Below are positions 17,991 to 27,414 of a stretch of DNA of 64,000 nt, piece after piece (position 1 is the first letter of the stretch; each line of letters starts with the position of its first letter). The position numbers were made by a program, and so were the translations under genes. The notes beneath the pieces were generated by a model. It was not told the DNA's origin. It saw nothing but the letters and a program-made list of their open reading frames with translations, and made no database searches. The stretch comes from GCA-2720865 sp047630275 (GTDB taxonomy: Bacteria > Bdellovibrionota > Bacteriovoracia > Bacteriovoracales > Bacteriovoracaceae): NCBI GenBank assembly GCA_047630275.1, contig JBLHVN010000001.1, forward strand, positions 744,001 through 808,000. The letters run 5' to 3'.

Positions 17991-20495
17991 ATGAGATTTT
18001 ATTTAATACTTATAAGCCTTTGCCTATTTTCAAGCTATTCTTTTGGACAGGAATTTGAAGATGTTTGCACTGAAAATGAAAAGGGAAGCGCTCGAGTTTC
18101 ACTCTTCCATTGCGGACAGAGTGAAATGCCAAAAAGTATAAAAAAACTCATGGGGCTTAACGAAGTTATAGGGAAAAAGCATTGTATGCAATATACGATG
18201 GAAGCAAAGAAGAAGAATAATAGGGATTCTGAATTAGAGCTACTTATTTACGATAGTAAAAGAAAGAGCTCAAGGTCACTCAAATGTTATTGCCAGGATA
18301 AATTAGGGAAAGGCCTTTGTTCGAATAAAGATAAGTTCGATAAGAAACTTGCTAAATTAACCAACCCTTTTAGAGTGAAGGCTTGGGGAAATTTCTTGAA
18401 GGAATTATTTGAAAAGAGTTCTCATGGTGGAAAAATTTGTCTTAAGATCGTAGAGGAATCACTAAATGATTCAAGCTGTTTTGAGAACCTTGAAAAATTA
18501 CACCAAAGTTCAATTTTAACATTACCCTTTATAGGAAATGACAAGAAGTTCCTAGGCTCTAAAGGTTTGAAACAATTATTTCATAACTTAAATAAAAATT
18601 TAGAAACTGAAAAAGGAAGGGTTTTAGAGCCCGTATCTAGTTATTTTAAAACAATGGCTACAAACCGATTTTTAAAACGTCATGTGGATGGGAAAATTGA
18701 ATCTATAATGGGTTTAAAGTCGACGCTTTATGAAAGAAAAATTAAGGAGTTAGGACTTGATATCCACCTAGATGATTTTCGGAAAGTTATTACGAGCGAT
18801 TCACCAGAAGAGGCTTTAAGACAAAAGTTTAAAGGTGGAATAGATTTTTTTCAAGTAGCAAAAGATCAATCCAATGAAGACTTAGATCCTAAAATCGTCC
18901 TCGGAAGTCACCCTGATTTGAAATGGCTTTTTACAGGAATTGATTCATTCAATGATTCCGACCGAAAAAAACAAAAAGGAAAATTCAATAAGTTCTCTGC
19001 AATTGCAAAGGATAATCCATTTTTAAGTTTTAAAGAACTAAGACAAAAATATGAAGAGACTGAAGGGCCTAATTGCGAAGAACTTGTCCAAATGGCATCG
19101 AATATATGTGAAATGAAAGGTGGGCAAAACCTATCAATAGCTAAGTCGTTGACACTAAATGGTAATTTTCATGATGTTCTTGGCTTTGTCACAGAAGATA
19201 TGAGTATGGAAAAAAACCGAGAGATAACTCTAGTTAAAGAAGAGATAAGCTGCTTTCAACTTCCTTCAAACTTTGAATATAAAACGACTCTTTTTTCTGA
19301 ACTTGTTGAAAGAAATATTGATAGAAAGGATGGAACTGATAGAGGGGTCAATATTTCTGAAGTTGAGTCAGAGGTAGATTCTGCGATCAATCAAGTCGAA
19401 GGATTCGAAAGGATCGCTGAAAGAATTGGAAAGGAAAAAATTGAAGCCAATAATTCTGAAGGACCAGAGAAATCTGAAAAGGTCGAAGCACTTGAAGAAG
19501 ACTTTAAAGGTTTTCTAAGTAACCTAAAACTTCCTAATGGTAGAAACTTCTCTTATCCCGAAGGAATGGATCCGGCGCAAGCGGTGGCGAACTATAAGAG
19601 TGAAGTTTATAAATGGGCCGATGATGCTGTAGAAAAAAGGATCTCTGATATTCAGGGTGAGACAGATAGGATTGTGAATAGTGATCTTCCTCCTTTGGCT
19701 AAAAAGAAAAAACTCAAAGAACTCCTTAATGAAGTTGAAAGGCTAAATAAAGGTGAGTTCTTAGAAGAAATTTATAGAGAAAAGAAAAATATTGGTGAGT
19801 ATATTGCTCGCTATGAAGATAAGAAGAGGGACTGGGAATCTCAATATGGAGCTGAGGCCCGGGAAAATCCAAAGGCGGTTCAGGCAGTTGCTCCTCCAAG
19901 AGAGAAGACCAGGTCTATCGGAAGGGGCGGCTCTAATAGTTATAAGAATGTGGCTGGAAATACTTCTTCTTATGTGGGAAGTGGAAATGATAGCGCACCC
20001 TCAAGTTCTTTAGCTGATAATGCTACGGCCTATATTCCTCCGGCTCCGAGCGTTCCTTTTGCTCAGGGAAGTTTGATGACTAGGATTGTTCCTAAAGATG
20101 AATTTCAAAACAATACTGTTAAGGCGAGCTTACTTGCTAAGCATAAAGGTTATCCGATTGCAGTCTTAGATGAAAAATCTCAGCAAGTTGAACTCTATAC
20201 TCCAAAAGGGGGAACGAGTTATAAGCTTCAAGAGACTTTAACTATAAGTGAGGCAGAGGCGAGGGGCTATGTCTTTCCTGAAGATGTTAAAAAGCTTGTT
20301 GAAAGTTATAAGAAGGATAAATCAAAAGGTAGAGCCCCCTCAAGCTTTGACGAATATGAGCCTACTAAGAAAGAACTTTTAGAAAAGAAAAAGAAACTTG
20401 AGAAACTTCAAAGCTTATCTGATGTTATGGAAAGGCAAGGGGTTCCTCGTAGAGCTCGAGTTGTTAGGCTTAATTCTCTTTTAGATAATCTTTAA
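17991..20495 (+). CDS. large secreted protein of unknown family
   Basis: 834 residues with a signal peptide (about residues 1-19, ending YSFG). The first 150 mature residues contain several cysteines (DVCTENEKGS, LFHCGQSE, KHCMQYT, LKCYCQDK), suggesting disulfides. Residues about 440-640 are rich in Glu/Lys and probably coiled coil. A Ser/Gly/Asn-rich low-complexity stretch and a proline patch (YIPPAPSVPFA) follow near 640-690, then a basic helical tail. No catalytic motif was recognised. There is no good ribosome site directly before the ATG; AAAAGGCG lies about 12 bases up. It ends exactly where the convergent queC gene ends. Confidence 0.75.
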   Translation: MRFYLILISLCLFSSYSFGQEFEDVCTENEKGSARVSLFHCGQSEMPKSIKKLMGLNEVIGKKHCMQYTMEAKKKNNRDSELELLIYDSKRKSSRSLKCYCQDKLGKGLCSNKDKFDKKLAKLTNPFRVKAWGNFLKELFEKSSHGGKICLKIVEESLNDSSCFENLEKLHQSSILTLPFIGNDKKFLGSKGLKQLFHNLNKNLETEKGRVLEPVSSYFKTMATNRFLKRHVDGKIESIMGLKSTLYERKIKELGLDIHLDDFRKVITSDSPEEALRQKFKGGIDFFQVAKDQSNEDLDPKIVLGSHPDLKWLFTGIDSFNDSDRKKQKGKFNKFSAIAKDNPFLSFKELRQKYEETEGPNCEELVQMASNICEMKGGQNLSIAKSLTLNGNFHDVLGFVTEDMSMEKNREITLVKEEISCFQLPSNFEYKTTLFSELVERNIDRKDGTDRGVNISEVESEVDSAINQVEGFERIAERIGKEKIEANNSEGPEKSEKVEALEEDFKGFLSNLKLPNGRNFSYPEGMDPAQAVANYKSEVYKWADDAVEKRISDIQGETDRIVNSDLPPLAKKKKLKELLNEVERLNKGEFLEEIYREKKNIGEYIARYEDKKRDWESQYGAEARENPKAVQAVAPPREKTRSIGRGGSNSYKNVAGNTSSYVGSGNDSAPSSSLADNATAYIPPAPSVPFAQGSLMTRIVPKDEFQNNTVKASLLAKHKGYPIAVLDEKSQQVELYTPKGGTSYKLQETLTISEAEARGYVFPEDVKKLVESYKKDKSKGRAPSSFDEYEPTKKELLEKKKKLEKLQSLSDVMERQGVPRRARVVRLNSLLDNL

Positions 20496-21194
20496 TTATG
20501 AAAAGCTTGGTCTTTGATCGTATTCAATAGGATCTTCAAGACCTGCTTTAGCAAATCCACGTAGCCTTAGGGCGCAAGAATCACAAGTCCCGCAGGACTT
20601 ATCCCCACGTTCATAGCATGACCATGATGACTCTAGAGGCGCTTTTAATTCCACGGCCTTCTTAACAATCTCTTCTTTTTTAAGATGGATAACAGGAGTG
20701 ATGACTTCGATGTCACCATCTTTTGTTCCCTCTTTTATGAGGGCGTTTAGGGCCTTGTAGTAGGAAGGACGGCAATCAGGGTAGCCACTGCTATCTTCTT
20801 CAACGGCGCCGATATAGATCTTTTTAGCGCCTATTACTTCAGACCAGCTAACGGCCATTGAAACAATATGAGTATTTCTAAAAGGTACATAGCTATCAGG
20901 GATTTCATCTGAGTCACCATCGTATTTCTTAACATCGATTGAATCATCCGTTAAAGATGAGCCGCCTATTTGTTTTAAGAAGGAGACATCAATGATCTTT
21001 CTGCTTCCGTCAGGAACTTTATAATGATCAGCGATCTCATGAAAGCACTGAAGTTCTTTGTCTTCAGTGTTTTGACCATAATTTAAGTGAAGGAAAGCTA
21101 GCTTTTCATGAGCTTCGTTTGCAAGGGCGGCGGTTACTAAAGAATCCATCCCACCACTTACAAGTACAACTGCTAACTCACTGCTCTTTGCCAT
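20496..21194 (-). CDS. queC: 7-cyano-7-deazaguanine synthase
   Basis: Converts carboxy-deazaguanine to preQ0 with ATP and ammonia, in queuosine synthesis. 232 residues, normal. The ATP-pyrophosphatase loop VLVSGGMDSLVTAAL opens the protein, LHLNYGQNTEDKEL follows, and the C-terminal zinc site is complete: CYERGDKSCGTCDSCALR. AAAGGAT precedes the ATG. It starts 2 bases after the stop of the sugar-phosphate mutase gene and is probably cotranscribed with it, though the functions are unrelated. queG lies about 17 kb away in this window, so the pathway genes are scattered. Confidence 0.95.
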   Translation of the reverse strand: MAKSSELAVVLVSGGMDSLVTAALANEAHEKLAFLHLNYGQNTEDKELQCFHEIADHYKVPDGSRKIIDVSFLKQIGGSSLTDDSIDVKKYDGDSDEIPDSYVPFRNTHIVSMAVSWSEVIGAKKIYIGAVEEDSSGYPDCRPSYYKALNALIKEGTKDGDIEVITPVIHLKKEEIVKKAVELKAPLESSWSCYERGDKSCGTCDSCALRLRGFAKAGLEDPIEYDQRPSFS

Positions 21195-21196
21195 CT

Positions 21197-22951
21197 TTAA
21201 ATCCTTTCTGCCGCATCTTTAATATAGCTTAAAATCTTCTCAGTTTTTTCAGCTGCTTTTTTCTTCTTCTCTATTAATGTGCCTTCAGTTACCTGAAGCA
21301 TGATGTAGAACTTAATCTTTGGTTCTGTCCCTGATGGGCGAAGAAAGACCAAGTCTCCAGATTTTAAGAAGTAACCTAGAACATTAGAGCTCGGAAGGTC
21401 TAGTTCTGTTGTCGTATTTTCATAGTAGTTCTTTACCTCACGAGATTCATAATCTTTTAAAGTATGAACCGCTTCGGTGGCAAACATAGGCTCAGGAAGG
21501 TTACGAAAATGCTCCATGATGCGGGCAATCTTCTCAGCTCCAGCTTTTCCTTCGTAAACTAAACAAAGAAGCTCTTCGTTACTAAAGCCGTATTCAGTAT
21601 AGATAGCATCGAGAGCATCAACAAAGTCCATATTCTTGAGTTTGTAATAAAGAGCGATCTCAGAGAGAAGAGTGATGGAGCTAACTCCATCTTTATCTCT
21701 AACGTATTCATGGTTAAGGTATCCAAAAGATTCCTCAGTTGCGAAAAGAAAGTTTCTTTCTGGTTCTGTTTTCTCGATCTCATTCATTCGGCCACAGATC
21801 CATTTAAAACCTGTGAGGGTATTTTCTACTTTAACTCCGAAACTCTCAGCGATCTTATCTTGAAGTGGAGTTGTAACGATTGTTTTTACAAAATAAGGGT
21901 TCTTCGGCATTCTATTTTGTTCTTTAAGATTAGAACAAATATAATGAAGCATTAAGATCCCTATTTGATTTCCGTTGAGGTAGACGGTTTTTCCATCTTT
22001 ATCAAAAGCAAGCCCAACTCTATCTGTGTCTGGGTCTGTCCCAAAAACAAGGTCGGCTTGCTCTTTTTTCATAAGCTTTACACCGAGGTCTAAGGCTTCG
22101 GGGTTCTCTGGGTTTGGGGAAGAGACAGTAGGGAAGTCTCCATTAGGCTCTTTTTGTTCAGGAACATTAAGAATATTCTTAAAACCTAGGTCGTTAAGTG
22201 CTTTGTTACAGGGATAATCTCCTGTTCCGTGAAGAGCGGTATAAACGATCTTGAGCTTATCTCCATGCTCTTTACACATCTTTGGATTGATGGCCTTTTC
22301 TAAAATGGCGTTATAGTAAAGGTCTTCAACTTCTTCACCAACCCAAACAATCTTTCCAGAGGAAACACCATCTTCAAAGTCCATCAATTTAACGGAACCA
22401 TAATCAGAAATTGAATTGAATTGATCGATGACATTTCTATCATTCGGAGGAGTCACCTGAGCACCGTCTCCCCAGAAAACTTTAAAGCCATTATACTCTG
22501 GGGGATTATGGCTAGCTGTAACCATAACTCCAGCTTTACATTTATGATGCCTTGTTGAAAAAGAAACTAAAGAAACAGGGTTTAGTCTTTTATAGATATA
22601 GGCTGTGATTCCATTTCCAGCAAAGACAGAGGCTGCTTCCTTGGCAAATTCTAAGGAGAACCTTCTGCTGTCGTATGAAATTGCGATTCCGTAGGGACCT
22701 TCTTCTTTAAGGGCCACGGAGGCCACGGCCTGGGAGGCCTTTCTAATATTGTATTTATTCATCCTATTGGTGCCTTGACCAAGAATGGCGCGCATTCCAC
22801 CAGTTCCAAACTCAAGGTCTTTATAGAACCTTTCTACAATTTCTTCTTTTTGATTAGCATCTATTAGATTCTGGATCTCTTGGCGGTCTGCTTCATCAAT
22901 GGCAGTGCTTGAGGCCCAGTATTTGGCTTTTTCAATAGCTTGTTCTTCCAT
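21197..22951 (-). CDS. phosphoglucomutase/phosphomannomutase family protein
   Basis: Interconverts sugar 1- and 6-phosphates, linking glycogen or cell-wall sugar supply to glycolysis. 584 residues, matching the longer PgcA/eukaryotic PGM2-like branch. The phosphoserine loop is VTASHNPPEYNGFK near residue 145, the metal loop is GTDPDTDRVGLAF near 305, the sugar-specificity loop is ATEESFGYL near 400, and the phosphate-binding loop is RPSGTEPKIKFY near 540. All four catalytic loops are intact. Glucose is the likelier substrate from the length and loop, but mannose cannot be ruled out. It heads a two-gene unit with queC. Confidence 0.9.
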   Translation of the reverse strand: MEEQAIEKAKYWASSTAIDEADRQEIQNLIDANQKEEIVERFYKDLEFGTGGMRAILGQGTNRMNKYNIRKASQAVASVALKEEGPYGIAISYDSRRFSLEFAKEAASVFAGNGITAYIYKRLNPVSLVSFSTRHHKCKAGVMVTASHNPPEYNGFKVFWGDGAQVTPPNDRNVIDQFNSISDYGSVKLMDFEDGVSSGKIVWVGEEVEDLYYNAILEKAINPKMCKEHGDKLKIVYTALHGTGDYPCNKALNDLGFKNILNVPEQKEPNGDFPTVSSPNPENPEALDLGVKLMKKEQADLVFGTDPDTDRVGLAFDKDGKTVYLNGNQIGILMLHYICSNLKEQNRMPKNPYFVKTIVTTPLQDKIAESFGVKVENTLTGFKWICGRMNEIEKTEPERNFLFATEESFGYLNHEYVRDKDGVSSITLLSEIALYYKLKNMDFVDALDAIYTEYGFSNEELLCLVYEGKAGAEKIARIMEHFRNLPEPMFATEAVHTLKDYESREVKNYYENTTTELDLPSSNVLGYFLKSGDLVFLRPSGTEPKIKFYIMLQVTEGTLIEKKKKAAEKTEKILSYIKDAAERI

Positions 22952-23128
22952 AAGTACTCTCTAAAATTGGTTGGTTAAGGCGACCCGATTTTCGCAAATT
23001 TAGGCCTCACAGGCAATGAAGCACGGCAAAATTTTGTCATTTAAGATTTGACTCAATTTAGATTGATAGAATACCGATAAAAAGGTAATAACTAATTGAA
23101 ATTGTCTTAATAAATAGAGGAGTTATAT

Positions 23129-23380
23129 ATGGCTAATCCAGAAATGAAACATGCGAAGAATATTGAAGGTGCTTGGTATTGTACTGACCCTGATGATGAT
23201 AACGGAGAAGGATGCATCGCCTGTAACGTTTGTTACACGGGTGCTCCAGACTTTTTTGCTGAAGATGAAGATGGGAACGCTTATGTTATTAAGCAACCAA
23301 CGACACCTGAAGAGATTGAGCTTTGTACTGAGCAACTTGAAGCATGTCCTGTTGCATCTATCGGAAGCGACGCTGCTTAA
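23129..23380 (+). CDS. single-cluster ferredoxin
   Basis: 83 residues. Cysteines in CIACNVCYTGAPDFF (C-x2-C-x2-C) and a distant LEACPVASI form one [4Fe-4S] site of the type seen in monocluster ferredoxins. The protein is strongly acidic (TDPDDDNGEG, AEDEDGN), as expected of a soluble electron carrier. GAGGAG precedes the ATG and a strong terminator follows, so it is a single-gene unit. An upstream TTGACT at about 23048 could be a -35 box, but the -10 box is poor. Its redox partner is not evident from neighbours. Confidence 0.92.
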   Translation: MANPEMKHAKNIEGAWYCTDPDDDNGEGCIACNVCYTGAPDFFAEDEDGNAYVIKQPTTPEEIELCTEQLEACPVASIGSDAA

Positions 23381-23410
23381 GAGTAGTTAATCAATTCACT
23401 CAGACATAGA

Positions 23411-23436
23411 GGCCAGTTTTATAACTGGCCTTTTTT
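23411..23436 (+). terminator. terminator after ferredoxin
   Basis: ggccagtt / aactggcc with a 4-base loop followed by six T; a classic rho-independent terminator. Confidence 0.92.
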
Positions 23437-23501
23437 ATTGCTAGATTTCTTAGTCCTGATAGAATTATCTTAATCAACAATTTGAATTTATTGGAGTTTT
23501 C

Positions 23502-24854
23502 ATGAATCCCTCAACAATTGAAATCATTGGAACGGTTTGCTTTGGCCTCGCCGTCGCCCACACTTTTATGGTCAAAAAATTTCAGGAGATAGCTCATAAA
23601 TATCCTGAAGGTTCTATGGGTGAGAACTTCTGGCATTTTATGGGAGAAGTCGAAGCAGTCTTCGGAATCTGGGGGGCAGCTTTTCTAGCCTGTTATGCTG
23701 GGCTTAAAGGTTTTGCAAACTACGATGATGCCCATCACTTAATCTTAGGAGTCGATAGAGGTTATTTAGATGCAAGTGGCGTTCATATTAATGGCGCCGT
23801 TAACTACCTCTCTGGTCTAAACTTTACAGAGCCTGCCTTTGTCTTTGTCATCATGGCCATTGCGGGAACAAGACCTATTATTTTATTAGCTGAAAAACTT
23901 ATTGGCATGTTCGCGAAGATCATGCCTTTTGGTCCGAAGATGTCTTTTTACTGTGCGGCCCTTATCTTTGGTCCTCTTCTTGGATCTTTTATAACAGAGC
24001 CTGCTGCCATGACCGTAACAGCGCTTATCTTATTAGATTACTTTTATAGTTCTAAGATGAGCCGCAAGTTTATGTACGCAACTATCGGTCTTCTCTTTGT
24101 AAATATTTCTATTGGTGGAACTCTTACTCACTTTGCAGCTCCTCCTGTTTTAATGGTGGCCGGTAAATGGGGATGGGGAATGGGCTTTATGTTCACTCAC
24201 TTTGGTTGGAAGGCCATCATCTCAATTCTTATTTGTACTTTTGCTACAGCGGTTTTCTTTAAGTCAGAACTTACTGGGGATTTAGAGATCAAGCAAAAAC
24301 ATGATAACTATATGGTACCAACTTGGTGGATGACTCTTATTCATTTAATCTTCATCGCTATGGTTGTGCTTCTTGCTCATCATATTGTTGCTTTCTTAGC
24401 CCTGTTTCTTTTCTTCTTAGGCTTTACTACGGTAACTCAGGAGTATCAGGATCGTATTCAATTAAAGGAATCTCTCTTAGTAGGGTTTTTCTTAGCAGGA
24501 CTTGTGACTCTAGGTTCTATGCAAGCTTGGTGGATTAGAGAAGTTCTTGGAATGCTCGGAGAATTTACACTCTTCGTTGGGACAACAGGCCTTACTGGTA
24601 TTACTGATAATGCTCTTTTAACTTATCTTGGCTCTCTTGTTGAACTCTCTGATGCTAAGAAGTTTGCTCTTGTCGCCGGCGCTGTAACTGGTGGTGGTTT
24701 AACTGTTATTGCTAATGCTCCAAACCCAGCCGGTTTTGGGATTCTAAAGAATAGCTTTGGAGATGAGGGGATTAACCCATTAAAACTTTTAATGGGGTCA
24801 TTGATACCTACAATTGTCGCAGGTATCTGTATGTGGCTTTTACCAAACTTATAA
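23502..24854 (+). CDS. putative Na+/H+ antiporter family membrane protein
   Basis: 450 residues with about ten to eleven membrane segments. The start (MNPSTIEIIGTVCFGLAVAHTF), an early MGEVEAVFGIW, GPLLGSFITEPAAMTVTAL near 160, the LTHFAAPPVLMVAGKW region near 210 and the late ANAPNPAGFGILK fit the putative Na+/H+ antiporter family (Na_H_antiport_3). The conserved E-P and asparagine/proline-rich repeats are typical of ion-exchange folds with inverted repeats. It would exchange sodium for protons at the inner membrane. TTGGAG precedes the ATG. It converges on ilvE with only four bases between the stops. Confidence 0.85.
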   Translation: MNPSTIEIIGTVCFGLAVAHTFMVKKFQEIAHKYPEGSMGENFWHFMGEVEAVFGIWGAAFLACYAGLKGFANYDDAHHLILGVDRGYLDASGVHINGAVNYLSGLNFTEPAFVFVIMAIAGTRPIILLAEKLIGMFAKIMPFGPKMSFYCAALIFGPLLGSFITEPAAMTVTALILLDYFYSSKMSRKFMYATIGLLFVNISIGGTLTHFAAPPVLMVAGKWGWGMGFMFTHFGWKAIISILICTFATAVFFKSELTGDLEIKQKHDNYMVPTWWMTLIHLIFIAMVVLLAHHIVAFLALFLFFLGFTTVTQEYQDRIQLKESLLVGFFLAGLVTLGSMQAWWIREVLGMLGEFTLFVGTTGLTGITDNALLTYLGSLVELSDAKKFALVAGAVTGGGLTVIANAPNPAGFGILKNSFGDEGINPLKLLMGSLIPTIVAGICMWLLPNL

Positions 24855-24858
24855 AAAA

Positions 24859-25932
24859 CTAAACGGGTGGGTTGATCTTAACAACCCATCCTTCTGGTCC
24901 TTCTTTTCTTCCTTCTTGAATATCTAAAAGAGTCTTTCTCAGTTTGGCGGCTACTGGGCCTTCAGGGTTTTGAAGTCTATATTGAGTATCATCTGATTCT
25001 TGAAGGGCGTTGATGGGAGTGATGATTGCAGCAGTCCCACAAGCAAATGCCTCTGAGCATTTTCCAGATTTTATTCCTTCTATAACTTCATCAATTAGTA
25101 ATTCTTTTTCGATAACCTCAAAGCCTTCACTTTGGGCAATTTCTAAGATTGATTTTCTCGTAATCCCTGCCAGGATTGTTTCTGTTAGGGCTGGAGTTAC
25201 TAGCTTTCCCTCTATAACAGCAAAGAAATTCATTCCACTCATCTCTTCAATTCTTGAATGATTAACAGCATCGAGCCATAAGATTTGCTGACAGTTCTTG
25301 GCTATGGCCTGGTTGGCAGAAAGGAGAGAGGCGGCGTAGTTTCCACCTGTCTTGGCCATACCAACTCCTCCTGGAGTAGCTCGAACGGCATCTCTTTCGA
25401 TCCCAACAGTTACTGAACCAGACTTGAAATAGTCACCACTAGGAGAAGCAATAATGAGGAACTTGAATTTCTCGCTTGGCTTAATTCCAAGGCTTCCTTC
25501 AGTAGCAAACATAAAGGGACGAATATATAGAGTCTCACCACTATTTGGCGGAATAAATTCGGAACAATAAGAGGTTATCGTTTTAGAGCCTTCAACAAAG
25601 TATTCAATGGGAAGATCTGGCATGGCCATTCTTTTGGCTGAAGCGTTGAAGCGCTTTGCATTTTCATCTGGTCTAAACAGAAAGGGGCCTTTGCCATCTG
25701 TCTTATAGGCTTTTAGGCCTTCAAAGATTTCTTGGGCGTAGTGAAGCACTTTTGCAGTGGGGTCGAGGGTGATAGGACCATAGGCTTTTAATTGAAGGGG
25801 TCCCCATTTTCCGTCGGCGTAATCAGCTTCAATCATGATGGGGGCCATTATTTTGCCAAAGCCAACTTCTTTTGGAAGTTCAAACTTTCTAAGAACTTCG
25901 TTCACTTCTGGAAGAACTTCAATAATACTCAT
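24859..25932 (-). CDS. ilvE: branched-chain amino acid aminotransferase
   Basis: PLP enzyme for the last step of Leu, Ile and Val synthesis or the first of their breakdown. 357 residues, the longer type II (eukaryote-like) class. HYAQEIFEGLKAYK lies near residue 65, the PLP lysine is in KTGGNYAASL near 195, and the cofactor/substrate loop SGMNFFAVIEG and FACGTAAIITP near 310 are all present. GAGG lies before the ATG. A single gene; a short hairpin (gggttg / caaccc) in its own 3' end may assist termination, but no T run follows. Confidence 0.95.
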   Translation of the reverse strand: MSIIEVLPEVNEVLRKFELPKEVGFGKIMAPIMIEADYADGKWGPLQLKAYGPITLDPTAKVLHYAQEIFEGLKAYKTDGKGPFLFRPDENAKRFNASAKRMAMPDLPIEYFVEGSKTITSYCSEFIPPNSGETLYIRPFMFATEGSLGIKPSEKFKFLIIASPSGDYFKSGSVTVGIERDAVRATPGGVGMAKTGGNYAASLLSANQAIAKNCQQILWLDAVNHSRIEEMSGMNFFAVIEGKLVTPALTETILAGITRKSILEIAQSEGFEVIEKELLIDEVIEGIKSGKCSEAFACGTAAIITPINALQESDDTQYRLQNPEGPVAAKLRKTLLDIQEGRKEGPEGWVVKINPPV

Positions 25933-26059
25933 ATGCTGCCTCGCGTTTTGATTCTCAATTAATGTTCATACATACCAAAACTTTAGTACTTTGCCATTTG
26001 CCCCACGCCAAAGAATTCCGTTAAACTATAGGTAAGCTATTAATTAAACGGGATCATTT

Positions 26060-27229
26060 TTGATAATTAGATTTTTATTCCTCATTTTCATTTCACTTTC
26101 TTTTTCAGGGCCCTTAATGGCCAAGGTTGATAAGAAGCCCTTTAAGGTTCGCTTTAGCGCTGCCCCGGATGCAGTCGCTAGCTTGAAAAAAAGAACTGAA
26201 TTAAAGATGGCCCGAAGTACTTCTTTTTGCCGAGGCTTTTATATGCCAAAGGCCGTGAGTACTTGGTCTTGTAAAGGGACCGCTCCTAGAACTCAAACTT
26301 GTGCCCTCACTTATAAGTGTAAGCCCACAACTAAGAACTTTAACCGTAGCTCTGAAACAAAAAGACTTCGGCGTGAACTTAGAAATATGAAAGTAAGCAA
26401 CGATAGCTTGAAGATTAAAGTTAGCCGTAAGCCTTATAAGAAACTTTCAAGAGGTGGAAAAAAACTTGTTTCTCGTCTTAGAAAAGCCAAGGCCAATACT
26501 AAATCTGTTAGAAAGCCGAGCCCTAAGATTAAGGCACCAAAACCTGTTGTTAGTGAGTCAAATCTTAATGATGAACTTGATGAACTTTCTAAGTTTAATG
26601 AGAATGATAAGGTAGACGAGGCCCTCGTTAAATCAGGAGTTGATAAGGCCCTTAGCGAAGACCTTGAAGATGAACTTGATGAGGAGATTGATTCTCTAAA
26701 AGAAGAAACTGAAGAGTCAGATTCTTCTAATGATGAATTTGCGTCAAGTAGTGATGAGGATAGTTCGAGTGAAGATAGTCCTTATTCAGATTCAAGTGAG
26801 GTTAAACTCGCGGCTTTTAGTTTTGAATTAATTCAAGTGGCTGACGACTTTGATTCTATTGTGACTATGGGGGCAAGCTGGACACCTAGAAAAGAATTCA
26901 ATTCAAAGATAGGAATGCGAGGTCAGTTTGGTTTAAAGACCCTTAAGATTCTTTCTGGAACTGCTCTTGAAGAAACATTTTTAGTCTATGATTTAGGACT
27001 CTATTTAAACCTAAACTTTACGGATAATCTTTTTGCCGAGGTTGGTTATTTTCTAGAGAAATGGAATAACGAAGCAGGGGACTCCCATAGCGCTTTTAGT
27101 TTTGGTTTTGGTTATAAGTTCACTAATAAATTTCTCAAGGTTTTTGACCGAGTCTTTATTGATTACTCAACCCTCTCTAATGAAACATCAAATAGAGAAC
27201 TCAAATTTGCCACGGGAATTTCTTTTTAG
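26060..27229 (+). CDS. envelope protein with basic and acidic tracts and a C-terminal barrel-like domain
   Basis: 389 residues. The start is TTG at 26060 with CGGG upstream; it supplies a clean signal peptide (MIIRFLFLIFISLSFSGPLMA). Residues 25-100 hold four cysteines (STSFC, TWSCKG, QTCALTYKC). Residues 100-175 are strongly basic. Residues about 180-265 are Asp/Glu/Ser-rich, with long runs of acidic and serine residues. The last 120 residues alternate hydrophobic and polar residues in aromatic-ended strands (LYLNLNFTDNLFAEVGYF, SAFSFGFGYKF) and end in GISF, as in outer-membrane barrels. Such a C-terminus ending in Phe favours an outer-membrane location. No known family recognised. Confidence 0.7.
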   Translation: MIIRFLFLIFISLSFSGPLMAKVDKKPFKVRFSAAPDAVASLKKRTELKMARSTSFCRGFYMPKAVSTWSCKGTAPRTQTCALTYKCKPTTKNFNRSSETKRLRRELRNMKVSNDSLKIKVSRKPYKKLSRGGKKLVSRLRKAKANTKSVRKPSPKIKAPKPVVSESNLNDELDELSKFNENDKVDEALVKSGVDKALSEDLEDELDEEIDSLKEETEESDSSNDEFASSSDEDSSSEDSPYSDSSEVKLAAFSFELIQVADDFDSIVTMGASWTPRKEFNSKIGMRGQFGLKTLKILSGTALEETFLVYDLGLYLNLNFTDNLFAEVGYFLEKWNNEAGDSHSAFSFGFGYKFTNKFLKVFDRVFIDYSTLSNETSNRELKFATGISF

Positions 27230-27270
27230 TCCACCGTGTTAAAAACGTCATTTTGAAACCTACTCATCGG

Positions 27271-27295
27271 GGCACTCTGATACTGGTGCCTTTTT
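27271..27295 (+). terminator. terminator after the barrel-domain gene
   Basis: ggcac / gtgcc with a 10-base loop, followed by five T. Confidence 0.6.
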
Positions 27296-27336
27296 GAAAG
27301 TTATAAAACTTTTTAAGCCTGAATTAAATTAGAATC

Positions 27337-27351
27337 TTGACGCGTCGTCAA
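27337..27351. repeat. small inverted repeat upstream of the Cys-repeat gene
   Basis: ttgacg-cgt-cgtcaa, a perfect 6-bp inverted repeat around a 3-base centre, 63 bases before the ATG at 27415. It could be an operator; the left arm could equally be a -35 box. Confidence 0.4.
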
Positions 27352-27414
27352 AGACTTTCCCTTTGGCCTTAGTGTTGCATCAGGCAAGGCACTATAAATT
27401 TTAAGGGGGAAGAA

